NCBI GenBank assembly: GCA_009780515.1
Contig: WQZX01000001.1
Location: 1 to 64,000 of the forward strand
Length of the DNA: 64,000 bases
From: Nocardioidaceae bacterium
GTDB taxonomy: Bacteria; Actinomycetota; Actinomycetes; Propionibacteriales; Nocardioidaceae
Direction: 5' to 3'
In this document: piece after piece, positions 1 to 9,233 of the stretch
Position numbering within the stretch: the stretch's first letter is position 1
How the letters are laid out: each line of letters starts with the position of its first letter
Program-made: the position numbers and the translations under genes
The notes under the pieces: generated by a model
Database searches by the model: none
What the model saw: the letters and a program-made list of their open reading frames with translations, nothing else
Told to the model about the DNA's origin: nothing

Positions 1-123
1 CACGACCGAGGACCTCGAAGTGGAAGAGCCGGCACCGACCGGCACATCAGCCACGCCCCGAGCCGGACCAACGCGATGCTCCACCGAAATCACCGATCAC
101 ATATCAGCCGTGGTGGATCCGGG
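1..123 (+). mobile_element. Right-end remnant of an IS1380-like element (rest lies outside the window)
   Basis: Aligns by eye to the right end of the complete IS at about 52588-52710, including shared GTGGTGGATCCGGG / GTGGTGGATCTGGG ends; clearly diverged from that copy. Confidence 0.7.
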
Positions 124-137
124 ATCAGTGGGCGACG

Positions 138-965
138 TTGTACGTCGGCCTCACCGCCGTGCTGAACGTCGTCGACAAGGGCGACAAGGGGCTCGCTCTC
201 ACAGCCCACCAGACCTACCGGGACCCGAACCTTCGCCTCGGGTGGACGGACGAGTGGAGCAAGGCTGCCCCGGTGACCGAATGGTCTCAGCGGTGGCCAG
301 ACGTTGAGCGGTACCTCGAGAAGATCATCGCCTTCACCGTCACCAAGGGCGGCAAGTACGTCAAGACCGAGGGCATCGTGCAAGCGGCCGTCTCGGGCTA
401 CCTCGGCGATCACCGGCGCGCGGTCATCGACCGCGAGGTCGTCCCCAGTTTCCGGGACACCGCCACCAAGACCCGGATCCACGGAGAGTGCAGCGACCCG
501 CTGGCCCAGGCGCTCATTCAGGCGAATCTCGGGTTCGGGAAGCCGCCATCGTCGTTCGGGATGGAGACCGACGCACTGGCGGTCGATCAGGACGGCCGCT
601 TGGTCGCCATCGAGATCAAACCGGGGAGCGTCGGCTCACTCGCCTGGGTGCCGGCGCAGGCGACGATGTATGCCCGGGTCCTGCAACGGTGGGTCGACCT
701 CGACAGTGACCACTGGAAGTCGGTGATCGAGAAGATGCTCGACCAGCGACGCCGGATCGGTCTCGCCACTCCCGACTTCAAAGCCAAGGACTTGCAGCCA
801 AGAGTCGTGTCTGCCGTCGCGTTCCAGCGAGTCGCCAACGACACCTACATCGACCGCATGTACAAGGTGCAGGACACACTGCTCAAGGCCGGCGTCGGCG
901 ATTCGGAGCTTGAGTTCTTCGCGGTCGCTCCCTCCGGCCGACTCGATGTCCATGCGCGCCTGTAG
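138..965 (+). pseudogene. Probable 5'-truncated PD-(D/E)XK nuclease-like protein
   Basis: Contains METDALAVDQDGRLVAIEIKPGS (E/D-Xn-E-X-K). Only a TTG start at 138; the reading frame stays open upstream into the IS end (D-Q-W-A-T-L-Y-V-G), suggesting the N-terminus was removed by the IS. Confidence 0.5.
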
Positions 966-993
966 GTACTGATCGGGTTCTTCTCAAGATGTT

Positions 994-2064
994 GTGTCGG
1001 ACCGGCCAGCCACCCTTGCCGACGTGAACAACAGCAACAGCCAGCGAACGCCGCTGGCCGGGGAGGGCCCCCGGAAGACGAACCCCTACGCCACCACCCA
1101 CAACAGGCTCGCGATCGCCTGGAAGCAGCGCGCTGCGACGCTGCCCGACGAAGCCCGCGAGCCGGGTCACTACTCCCACGGAGACAGGCTCCAGGGCCCG
1201 TACCCGGTCTGCCTTCCGCTGGAATACGCGGCACACAACCTCCTGCCCGAGGTCCGCGACGGCGCTCTCGCGCTGTTCGCCGAGCTGGACATCTCGTGGC
1301 ACGACTCAGTCGCGGGCGGCCCGAGCAATCACCTGCGGGACTCGCAGGTCCAGTGCGTCAACGCGCTCTTCGCGATGGTGTCGGACCCGGACCGCCTCAA
1401 GCGCGCCTTCGGCCGGGTCGTCGACATCGCGGAGGTCTTCCAGATCGAGGACGGCCGGTACCTCACGTTCGAGTACATCGGTCCCACTGACTACTTCGGC
1501 GAAGGCGTCCGTCACGGCAAGGAGGTGGGGCGGCGCCGTGGCACCAACTGCACCAGCGTCGACGCCGCCTTCCTCTTCAGGTCGTCGACCGGCGTCACCG
1601 AGCTGGCGCTGGTCGAGTGGAAGTTCACCGAGTCCTACCTCACCGCCCAGGACCGTGATCCTGCCTCCGACGCCGTCCGGATCGGTCGGTACGCCGAGGA
1701 TCTCTCCGCGCCCGACGGCCCGGTGCGAGCAGACGTCCTCCCGATCGAGCTTCTGTTGGACGAGCCGTTCTACCAGCTGATGCGGCAGCAGCTCCTCGCC
1801 CACCGGCTGGAGCAGGCTCACGCCCACGGCGCGGACGTCGTACGCGTCCTCCACGTCCTCTCCCCGGACAACACCGGCTACCAGGACTCGCTGGCCCGGC
1901 CCGAGCACCGGGCCATCGGCGCCACGGTCGACGAGGCGTGGTCCAAGCTCCTGCGAGCAGCGGATCGGTTCGTGCACATCGACCCGTCGGTCTTCCTCGA
2001 CCCTCTGATCACGTCCGAGGCGTACGTCGACCGCTACGCGACCTCGCAGTCGCTCGATTCCTGA
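994..2064 (+). CDS. PGN_0703-family-like putative restriction endonuclease
   Basis: NPYATTHNRL, WHDSVAGGPSNHLRDSQVQCVN, FEYIGPTDYFGE and DAAFLFRSSTGVTELALVEWKFTESY (PD-(D/E)XK core) resemble this family as I recall it; GTG start. Confidence 0.65.
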   Translation: MSDRPATLADVNNSNSQRTPLAGEGPRKTNPYATTHNRLAIAWKQRAATLPDEAREPGHYSHGDRLQGPYPVCLPLEYAAHNLLPEVRDGALALFAELDISWHDSVAGGPSNHLRDSQVQCVNALFAMVSDPDRLKRAFGRVVDIAEVFQIEDGRYLTFEYIGPTDYFGEGVRHGKEVGRRRGTNCTSVDAAFLFRSSTGVTELALVEWKFTESYLTAQDRDPASDAVRIGRYAEDLSAPDGPVRADVLPIELLLDEPFYQLMRQQLLAHRLEQAHAHGADVVRVLHVLSPDNTGYQDSLARPEHRAIGATVDEAWSKLLRAADRFVHIDPSVFLDPLITSEAYVDRYATSQSLDS

Positions 2065-2148
2065 GGTTGTTGCCGTGCTCGGCGACGTCACGGCTTTGTG
2101 TCGGATGTCCTCCGTAGTCTCCGTCTCAGATGACGAAGGAGGTTCCAC

Positions 2149-2964
2149 ATGGAAGATGTGAACCGCGGCGAGATGTTCGCCGCAACGAATGAGACCGCGG
2201 CGTGGGCCGCGCTCGAGCAGGCCCTGGTGGCATACGTCGGCGGGATGACCGACCCGAGCGACCACCTCGACCTCGAGGTGCCCGGCAACCTCTGCGCATG
2301 CTTCACGGCCGCCGACTCCGGTGACGTCCAGCTGACGCTGCCCGACCTCGACACCCAGCAGGTCCGGTCGCGGGAGCGAGCCGCCGACCTAGCCGCGGCG
2401 GCCGTCGTCGCGCTGCGCGACCAGATGCACCTGGCCCACCCGCACCTGCTGACCATCAGCGCCTCGGGGCCCCAGGCCGCGCTGCGCGGGATGCTCGGGC
2501 TCGAGGACTCCGACGACGTTCCACACGAGCCGGGCGGCCCCGCCGCCCCCGTCGTGATCACTCCCAGCGGCCGCGACGACCTCAACGCCGCGATCGCCGA
2601 GGCGCTCACCAAGAAGTACGCCGAGGAGCCGACCGTCGACAGCGACGGCGACTTCGTGCTGAGCCACATGGGTCAGACCGTGTGGGTGCACGCGTTCGAC
2701 GACCAGCCCGCGGTCCGGATCATGGCCCGCGTGGCACACGACGTGCGGTCCCGCCGCCAAGCCGCTGTCGAGCTGGCGATCCTCAACCGCAACAGCGTCT
2801 TCGTCGACTGGGCACTGACCGACCGCGACGTGTGGCAGCGCATCACGTTCCCCGCCGGCCCGTTCGCGCCGGACCACCTCGACGAGATGCTTCGGCAGTT
2901 CTTCGCCGCGATGTCCGAGACCCGCGACGACCTGGCCCTGCGCCTGGGCGCGACGGTCGCGTGA
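2149..2964 (+). CDS. TY-Chap / YbjN-like (T3SS-chaperone fold) peptide-binding protein
   Basis: Two alpha/beta repeats with YbjN-like sequence (FVLSHMGQTVWVHAFDDQPAVRIMARVAHDV; ELAILNRNSVFVDWAL). RBS AAGGAGG upstream of ATG 2149. Confidence 0.5.
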   Translation: MEDVNRGEMFAATNETAAWAALEQALVAYVGGMTDPSDHLDLEVPGNLCACFTAADSGDVQLTLPDLDTQQVRSRERAADLAAAAVVALRDQMHLAHPHLLTISASGPQAALRGMLGLEDSDDVPHEPGGPAAPVVITPSGRDDLNAAIAEALTKKYAEEPTVDSDGDFVLSHMGQTVWVHAFDDQPAVRIMARVAHDVRSRRQAAVELAILNRNSVFVDWALTDRDVWQRITFPAGPFAPDHLDEMLRQFFAAMSETRDDLALRLGATVA

Positions 2965-4418
2965 AGACCCTGACCACCGCCCAGCAGGACCGGGCCTGCG
3001 GCACGGTCCTCGGCACCGCCGTGGGCGATGCCCTCGGCGCCGGTTACGAGCTCGGCTCCGCTCCCCTCGGGCCGACCGGTCCCCAGATGATCGGCGGCGG
3101 GCTCGGCGACTTCGAGCCCGGCGAGTGGACCGACGACACCACCATGGCGTGGTGCATCCTCGACGTCGCCGCCCGCCACGTCGACCTGCGTACCGCCGAC
3201 GGGCTCGACCAGATCGCGCGCAACTTCCGCGCCTGGTACGACTCCCGCCCGCCCGACATCGGCAACCAGTCCCGCACCGTCCTGCGCCAGGCAGGCCCGG
3301 AGCCGACCGGAGCGGTGATGACCGCGACCGCCTACGACCTCCACGCCCGTACCGGACGCACCGCCGGCAACGGCTCCCTGATGCGTACGGCGCCCGTCGC
3401 GCTGCCGTTCCTCGATGACCCGGACGCGCTCACCGAAGCAGCGCGGAAGGTCAGTGCGCTGACCCACTACGACCACCAGGCCCAGGAGGCCTGCGTGCTG
3501 TGGTCCCTCGCGATCCGACACGCGATCCTCCACGCCGAGCTCGACCTCCGCGCCGGCCTCGACCACCTGCCCGAGCAGTCGCAGGCGTTCTGGGTCGAGC
3601 GGATCGAGGAGGCCGAGACCGCCGCCCCCAACAGCTTCTCCCCCAACGTCTGGGCCGTCGCAGCGCTGCAGGCGGCATGGGCCGCGATCCACCAGACCCC
3701 GGTGCCGACCGACGACCCACGGCGCCACGTCGAGGACGCACTCGCCTGCGTGATCGGCATCGGGCACGACACCGACACGACCGCCGCCATCGCCGGTGCG
3801 CTGCTCGGTGCCCGGTGGGGAGCGTCCGCGTTCCCGGCGCGCTGGCGACGGATCACCCACGGCTACCCCGGCCTGACCGGCGAGCAGCTCGTCGAGCTCG
3901 CCCACCTCGCCGCCAACGGTCGCCCCGGCGTCTACGGCTGGCCGACCGTCGGGCGGATCGACTACTCGGTCTACGACATCGGGATCACCCCGATCCCCCA
4001 CCCCTACGACGACAAGGTGCTGCTCGCCGACGCCGCAGCCCTCGACCAGTTGCCCGACGGCGTGACCGCCGCGGTGAGCATGTGCCTGCTCGGCACCGCC
4101 CAGGTCCCCGACGACATCGAGCACCGGTCCTTCCGGCTCATCGACCGCGCCGACGCGGAGTCGAACCCGAACCTGGACTTCATCCTGCGCGACGCGGCCA
4201 CCGCGATCGCCGACCTCCGGACCGAGGGCCACACCGTGCTGCTGCACTGCGTGGCCGCCCAGTCCCGCACCCCGGCCGTCGCCATCGCCTACGCGATGAC
4301 CCTCGGGATCCCCTACACCGAGGCGCGCCGCGCCGTGCTCGCCGCGCTGCCCACGGCGCGGCCCAACCACGGCTTCGAAGCCGCCCTCCGCCGGCTCGCC
4401 ACGAAGGAGCAGGCATGA
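2961..4418 (+). CDS. ADP-ribosylglycohydrolase fused to C-terminal dual-specificity-phosphatase domain
   Basis: N-terminal GTAVGDALGAGYE, EWTDDTTMAWCI, GIGHDTDTTAAIAGALLGARWG (metal-binding motifs of the family); C-terminal HCVAAQSRTPAVAIAYA (CX5R loop). GTG start overlaps the previous stop (GTGA). Confidence 0.85.
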   Translation: MKTLTTAQQDRACGTVLGTAVGDALGAGYELGSAPLGPTGPQMIGGGLGDFEPGEWTDDTTMAWCILDVAARHVDLRTADGLDQIARNFRAWYDSRPPDIGNQSRTVLRQAGPEPTGAVMTATAYDLHARTGRTAGNGSLMRTAPVALPFLDDPDALTEAARKVSALTHYDHQAQEACVLWSLAIRHAILHAELDLRAGLDHLPEQSQAFWVERIEEAETAAPNSFSPNVWAVAALQAAWAAIHQTPVPTDDPRRHVEDALACVIGIGHDTDTTAAIAGALLGARWGASAFPARWRRITHGYPGLTGEQLVELAHLAANGRPGVYGWPTVGRIDYSVYDIGITPIPHPYDDKVLLADAAALDQLPDGVTAAVSMCLLGTAQVPDDIEHRSFRLIDRADAESNPNLDFILRDAATAIADLRTEGHTVLLHCVAAQSRTPAVAIAYAMTLGIPYTEARRAVLAALPTARPNHGFEAALRRLATKEQA

Positions 4419-4894
4419 AGAAGACGCTCTACATCGACATGGACGGCGTCATCTGCGACTTCGACTCCGGCCTCGCCCGCCTCGACCCCGCCGTGCGCGA
4501 GCGGTACCGCGGTCGCGAGGACCAGATCCCCGATCTGTTCTCCCTGATGACGCCGATCCCCGGCGCCATCGAGGCGGTGACCGAGCTGGCCGGCCTGTTC
4601 GACACCTACGTGCTCTCCACCGTCCCGTGGGCGAACACCTCCGGCGCGAGCCAGAAGATCGAATGGATCCAGCGCCACTTCGGCAAGGACCGACACAGCC
4701 CGCTGTGGAAGCGGATCATCCTGTCCCACCACAAGCACCTCAACCGCGGCGACTACCTCATCGACGACCGACCGCACCGCAACGGCGCCGCCCAGTTCGC
4801 CGAGACCAACGCCGGCGCCACGACCCTGCACTTCGGCAGCCCCGAGTTCCCGGACTGGGCGACCGTGCTCGACTTCCTCCGGCCCAGAGCATGA
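4415..4894 (+). CDS. 5' nucleotidase, deoxy (NT5C type), HAD superfamily
   Basis: MKKTLYIDMDGVICDFDSG motif I and DYLIDDRPHRNGAAQF; ATG overlaps the preceding stop (ATGA). Confidence 0.8.
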   Translation: MKKTLYIDMDGVICDFDSGLARLDPAVRERYRGREDQIPDLFSLMTPIPGAIEAVTELAGLFDTYVLSTVPWANTSGASQKIEWIQRHFGKDRHSPLWKRIILSHHKHLNRGDYLIDDRPHRNGAAQFAETNAGATTLHFGSPEFPDWATVLDFLRPRA

Positions 4895-4973
4895 ACGAAT
4901 TCAGGTCCGCCCACGAGGTACTCCCGACCAGGCGGAAGAATCCGAGTCCCGCGCTGCAGCGGCACTGTCCTGG

Positions 4974-5182
4974 TCACGGCGAGAACTTCCTCCGCGCAGG
5001 CATCACTTGGATGATCCGGGTGCGTCGTCGTACTCGCGGTAGCCGACTTCGAGCATCGCGCCGTCCTCGACGGGTCCGATGAACATCGCGGAGCCGTCGC
5101 CGTCGTCGAAGACCTTCACGTAGTTGCAGAGCGCGTACAGCATGTCGGCGTCCTCGACGCCGTGCTCTCCGTGATCCTCATG
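4974..5182 (-). pseudogene. Frameshifted remnant of a small toxin-like protein
   Basis: Reverse strand reads HEDHGEHGVEDADMLYALCNYVKVFDDGDGSAMFIGPVEDGAMLEVGYREYDDAPGSSK*; a one-base frame change at about 5010 gives RIIQVMPARRKFSP*, the ending expected for that small actinobacterial toxin-like family. Confidence 0.4.
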
Positions 5183-5237
5183 ACTGCAGGTTTTCTTGCA
5201 CCAGCCGACGGAAATGCAAGGGAATTTGCAAAGAGTC

Positions 5238-5507
5238 TCAGCCGCATCGGAGACGACTCATGGCCGACCTCCCGGCATTCGCTGAGGGAGTCGACCCCGC
5301 GGCGAACGTCGACGCCGGCACGCCACGTTCTTCGGCAAGCTTCGCCCCCAGGCGGTAGTCGTCCTCGTTGAGGTGAACCTGAAGTACGTTGCTCCGGTCG
5401 TGGCCGCGAGTGACCCGCACGTTGCTCGGCAGCACCAGGTCGACCGAGTCGTCCGCCTCTTCGGCGGCGCGAGACTCGGACTCGATCAGGTCAGAGATCC
5501 TGTTCAT
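5238..5507 (-). CDS. Small antitoxin-like protein (possible ribbon-helix-helix/CopG type, possibly C-terminally frameshifted)
   Basis: MNRISDLIESESRAAEEADDSVDLVLPSNVRVTRGHDRSNVLQVHLNEDDYRLGAKLAEERGVPAST...; upstream of the toxin-like remnant. Confidence 0.4.
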   Translation of the reverse strand: MNRISDLIESESRAAEEADDSVDLVLPSNVRVTRGHDRSNVLQVHLNEDDYRLGAKLAEERGVPASTFAAGSTPSANAGRSAMSRLRCG

Positions 5508-5574
5508 GACATCTCCTCCGAGAGGCGCGTCGCGCTGACTCTGAATCGAGATCTCAGGGCTGCTCGGCCTCGCG

Positions 5575-6654
5575 TCAAGCCGGCGCCGGAGGGCGTCCTG
5601 CCGCGCCCAGCGGCACCATTCCGATGGCTCTGCCTTCGGCGTCGAGGAGTCGACCCATGCGCTTGAGGGACCTGAGGATGATGCTTCTCTCGGTGACCCT
5701 CAGGTCGGTGAAGGTCGAGCCGAGCTTCGCCTCCAACGCGATCAGGTCCTCCGGGCGCCGCAGCATCCCCATCAGCAGCAGGTTGCTCCGACCTCCCGCG
5801 GTCGCGACGCACATCCGGATCTGCGGCCAGGTCTGCAGAGTGCTCGCCAACGCGTCGAGCCGACCGGCGGGCAGCTGGGCCCGGACGGTCACGTTCGTGC
5901 GCCAGCCGGCCAACGGATGAGCGAAGTCGCAACGCAGGACGAGTACCCCCGCGCGTCGCAGCGCCTCGATGCGCCGCCGGACGGTCGCCTCGCTCTTCCG
6001 CGCCGAGGCCGCCAGTCGCGAGGCCGGTACCCGGGCGTCGGCACCTAGCGCCAGGATCAGACCGGCATCCTCGTCTCGCAGCCCTCGCCCTGCTGGAGCG
6101 GGTCGGTCGCGTGCGCCGGCAAGCACAGCGCTCGCCGTCGGCTCCAGCGCCTGCGCACGCAGATTCGAGCCGTCGAAATACATCCGCGTGGCGACGGCGC
6201 TCCGGACGGCCTGGAGACCGGGCGTGCTGCGCAGTCGGGTCAGGACGACGTCGTCGAGGTCGCTCATCTCATCGACGGCGACGCACAGCAGCAGGTCCCA
6301 CTCCCCGTCCAACCGATCGACACCGAAGACGTAGGGATCGCGGCACACCTGGTCGCAGACCGCTGGGAGCGCGCTCGGCGCGCAGCGCAGCCAGATGTAG
6401 GCGACCTGGGTCGTGGTCGACGTATAGGCGGTCGTCCAGGCCAAGCCGTCCGCACTCAACCGCTGCCAACGACGAGCCGCCGTGGTGGCGTCGATCCCGA
6501 GGGCCTGACCAATGCGGCTCCAGGCTGCTCTGGGGTCGATCTGCAATGCATGAATCAGCCGGAGATCCTCTTCGCTGAGGGAGCGCGAGCCCGAATCCTG
6601 CAGAGAAGCACCGGAACGGTCGGAATCCGGCATCTCGGTCGGCACTTCCCCCAT
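5575..6654 (-). CDS. Lrp/AsnC-type regulator with two HTH modules
   Basis: Two AsnC-type HTH segments (LSEEDLRLIHALQIDPRAAWSRIGQALGIDATTAARRWQRL and LRDEDAGLILALGADARVPASRLAASARKSEATVRRRIEAL), each followed by a sensor-like region. Confidence 0.8.
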   Translation of the reverse strand: MGEVPTEMPDSDRSGASLQDSGSRSLSEEDLRLIHALQIDPRAAWSRIGQALGIDATTAARRWQRLSADGLAWTTAYTSTTTQVAYIWLRCAPSALPAVCDQVCRDPYVFGVDRLDGEWDLLLCVAVDEMSDLDDVVLTRLRSTPGLQAVRSAVATRMYFDGSNLRAQALEPTASAVLAGARDRPAPAGRGLRDEDAGLILALGADARVPASRLAASARKSEATVRRRIEALRRAGVLVLRCDFAHPLAGWRTNVTVRAQLPAGRLDALASTLQTWPQIRMCVATAGGRSNLLLMGMLRRPEDLIALEAKLGSTFTDLRVTERSIILRSLKRMGRLLDAEGRAIGMVPLGAAGRPPAPA

Positions 6655-6696
6655 ATCGCCGATTCTGGCACGACTCGAGATGAGAGAGAGTTGTTC

Positions 6697-7899
6697 ATGG
6701 GGGGTCGTCGGCTGGCAGGCATGGCCGTGTTCTCGATGTGCGTCCTGGTGGCCTCGGTGGCGCAGGTGCCGGACCCGGCATCGGCAGGTACGCCGACGGC
6801 GAGGGCCACGCGAACGAGCTTCTATGCTCCGCCACCCGGTTCGGTCGCCGGACCGCACGGCACCGTCATCCGGGCCCGCAGGATCTCCGGTCCGGCCGCC
6901 TTCCCGGACTCGACGACCTGGCTGGTGCTCTACCGCTCGCGGACCTCCGCCGGCACTCCGGCGGTCTCCTCCGGAACAGTGACGGTGCCCGATGGCGATG
7001 CGCCCGAGGGCGGCTGGCCGCTGATCTCCTGGGCACACGGCACAACGGGCGTGGCCGACGCCTGCGCTCCGTCCAGATATGGGCCGGGCTACGGCTCCGA
7101 GGCCTATGTGTCGGTCTACCGGGCCACCTTGGCTAAGTGGGTCGCGGCCGGCTACGCCGTCGCCCAGACCGACTACATCGGGCTCGGCACGCCGGGCCCC
7201 CACGCGTACGCCGATGGCGTCGCGGAGGCGCATGCCGTTGCCGACATCGCGGCAGCCTCACGAACGGTGGCACCTTCGATCGGCAGGCGCTGGGTGGCCA
7301 TGGGACATTCCCAGGGTGGTCAGGCCGCGATCTTCGCCTCGGCGCTGGGCCAGGCCTGGGATCCGCAGATGAGGCTGCTCGGAGCAGCGGCTCTGGCCCC
7401 GGGCTCGAACTGGGTCACGGACGTCGGCCTGCTCCGAAGCCTGCCGGTGACCAATCCCGGCGTGGCGTTCCTGCCGCTGCTGCTGCGTGGAGTCCAAGCG
7501 GTGAGCAGCTTCGATCCCGACACGGTCCTCACCGACAGGGCCGAGGCGCTGCTTGACGATGTCGACAAGGGCTGCCTGGCACAGCTGCAGGAGAAGACCT
7601 CCTGGGGCGGGATCAGGGGCAACGCCGTGTTCAGGAGTGGCGCTGACTTGAGTCAGCTCAACAGGGTCCTCAAGGCCGATGACCCCGGGACGACGAGTCC
7701 GAAGGTCCCGATCTTCATGGCACAGGGTCTGCTCGACCAGACGTCGCTGGCCCCCTTCACCGAGGTTCTCGCACTGGAGCTTCGGGCGAAGCGCGTGAGG
7801 CTCGACTACCAGCGCTATCCCACAGCCGATCACCGCGGGGTGATCGCAGCTTCCTATCCGGCGGCCCAGCGGTGGGTGGCCGCGTTGTTCGCGAGCTGA
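6697..7899 (+). CDS. Secreted lipase (LIP family, alpha/beta hydrolase)
   Basis: N-terminal signal peptide; WAHGTTGVADACAPS, AVAQTDYIGLGTPGPHAYADG, GHSQGGQAA nucleophile elbow. Confidence 0.8.
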   Translation: MGGRRLAGMAVFSMCVLVASVAQVPDPASAGTPTARATRTSFYAPPPGSVAGPHGTVIRARRISGPAAFPDSTTWLVLYRSRTSAGTPAVSSGTVTVPDGDAPEGGWPLISWAHGTTGVADACAPSRYGPGYGSEAYVSVYRATLAKWVAAGYAVAQTDYIGLGTPGPHAYADGVAEAHAVADIAAASRTVAPSIGRRWVAMGHSQGGQAAIFASALGQAWDPQMRLLGAAALAPGSNWVTDVGLLRSLPVTNPGVAFLPLLLRGVQAVSSFDPDTVLTDRAEALLDDVDKGCLAQLQEKTSWGGIRGNAVFRSGADLSQLNRVLKADDPGTTSPKVPIFMAQGLLDQTSLAPFTEVLALELRAKRVRLDYQRYPTADHRGVIAASYPAAQRWVAALFAS

Positions 7900-7925
7900 C
7901 CGAGATCGAGTACCCGGGGGGAGAT

Positions 7926-9203
7926 ATGAAGGTCGCGCAGAGATCGGTCGGACTGGTCGCGGCAGCGACGGCAGCGAGTCTCGCGCTGCTCTCCCCTGCC
8001 ACAGCGCAGGCGGCAACGAGCGTGCCGACTCCGGCGAACGACTCGTTCTACAGCTACTCAGGACCCTTGAGCGGAGTGCCCAACGGGACGATCCTGCGCA
8101 AGCGCACGGTCGAGACCGCCCCCATGGGCACGGCAGCGGTTCTGCCCGCCACTCAGGTGCTCTACAAGACCACCGACGATCTCGGACAGCCCGATGCGAC
8201 GGTGGCGACGATCTTCCGACCCCTGAGCAGCATGCTCGGCATGAGGTCGAAGATCATCTCGTACCAGGAGTTCTACGACGGCCTGGCGAGCACCTGCCGC
8301 CCCTCCTACCAGCTGCGCATCGGCGGCACGACGCTGAGCAAGGCACAGAACGCGGTCGACGAAGAGCCGATCACCCAGTGGCTGGCCGCGGGGTACACGG
8401 TCGTCACGAGCGACTACGAGGGCTCGACCGACGACTTCGGCGCCGGCATCCAGTCGGGTCGCCAGACCCTCGACGGGATCAGGGCGACCGAGCACCTGCT
8501 CGGAGACCCCGCTAGCACGGCCGTCGGGCTGGAGGGCTATTCCGGTGGGTCGACCGCGAGCATGTGGGCGGCTCAGGAGCAGCCGACGTACGCACCGAGG
8601 TTGAACATCAGGGGCGTGGCAGCCGGCGGCATCCCGGTCGACTTCGCCCACAACCTGCTGTACATCAACGAGTCCACCAGCTGGGCCGGCGCGATGCCCG
8701 CGGTGGCGTTGGGGCTGATCCGGGCCTTTCATGCCGACGCGAGCACGTACGCGAACGCGGCGGGCATGGCGGTGCTGACCCAGACGGCCAAGGGCTGCCT
8801 CGTGCCCAAGGCCGACCCGGGCCTGGACTTCCACACCATGCTGAAGCCGGCGTATCAGGACTGGCAGCACGTCCCGTTCTTCGTGAAGGTCTTCAACTCC
8901 ACGATCATGGGGCGCGGGCCCACTCCGAGGGAGCCGTTGCTCATGACGGTCGGGAGCTCCGATGGCACCGGCGACGGGGTGATGGTCGCCAAGGACGTCC
9001 AGCAGCTGGCCTACGAGTACTGCCGGCGCGGGGTCCCGGTGGACTTCAAGACCGACAAGGGCCTGAACCACACCGAGGCCGCATTGTCGTTCCTGCCAAG
9101 GGCGACGGCGTTCTTGAACGCACGGATGCACGGACGCAGCACCACGACCGACTGCTCGAGCACGGAGGCCGGCAACCCGCTGACGCCGCTGCCGGCGCAC
9201 TGA
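7926..9203 (+). CDS. Secreted lipase (LIP family)
   Basis: Signal peptide; GYTVVTSDYEGSTDDFGAG, GYSGGSTAS nucleophile elbow, C-terminal NHTEAAL. Confidence 0.8.
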   Translation: MKVAQRSVGLVAAATAASLALLSPATAQAATSVPTPANDSFYSYSGPLSGVPNGTILRKRTVETAPMGTAAVLPATQVLYKTTDDLGQPDATVATIFRPLSSMLGMRSKIISYQEFYDGLASTCRPSYQLRIGGTTLSKAQNAVDEEPITQWLAAGYTVVTSDYEGSTDDFGAGIQSGRQTLDGIRATEHLLGDPASTAVGLEGYSGGSTASMWAAQEQPTYAPRLNIRGVAAGGIPVDFAHNLLYINESTSWAGAMPAVALGLIRAFHADASTYANAAGMAVLTQTAKGCLVPKADPGLDFHTMLKPAYQDWQHVPFFVKVFNSTIMGRGPTPREPLLMTVGSSDGTGDGVMVAKDVQQLAYEYCRRGVPVDFKTDKGLNHTEAALSFLPRATAFLNARMHGRSTTTDCSSTEAGNPLTPLPAH

Positions 9204-9233
9204 GCTTCTCGCCCCAGCCACGTCCAGCCCGGT

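Noticed and set aside
2673-4370. 565-aa minus-strand ORF
   Set aside because: Antisense shadow of the ADP-ribosylglycohydrolase fusion; low-complexity Gly/Val/Asp-rich composition.
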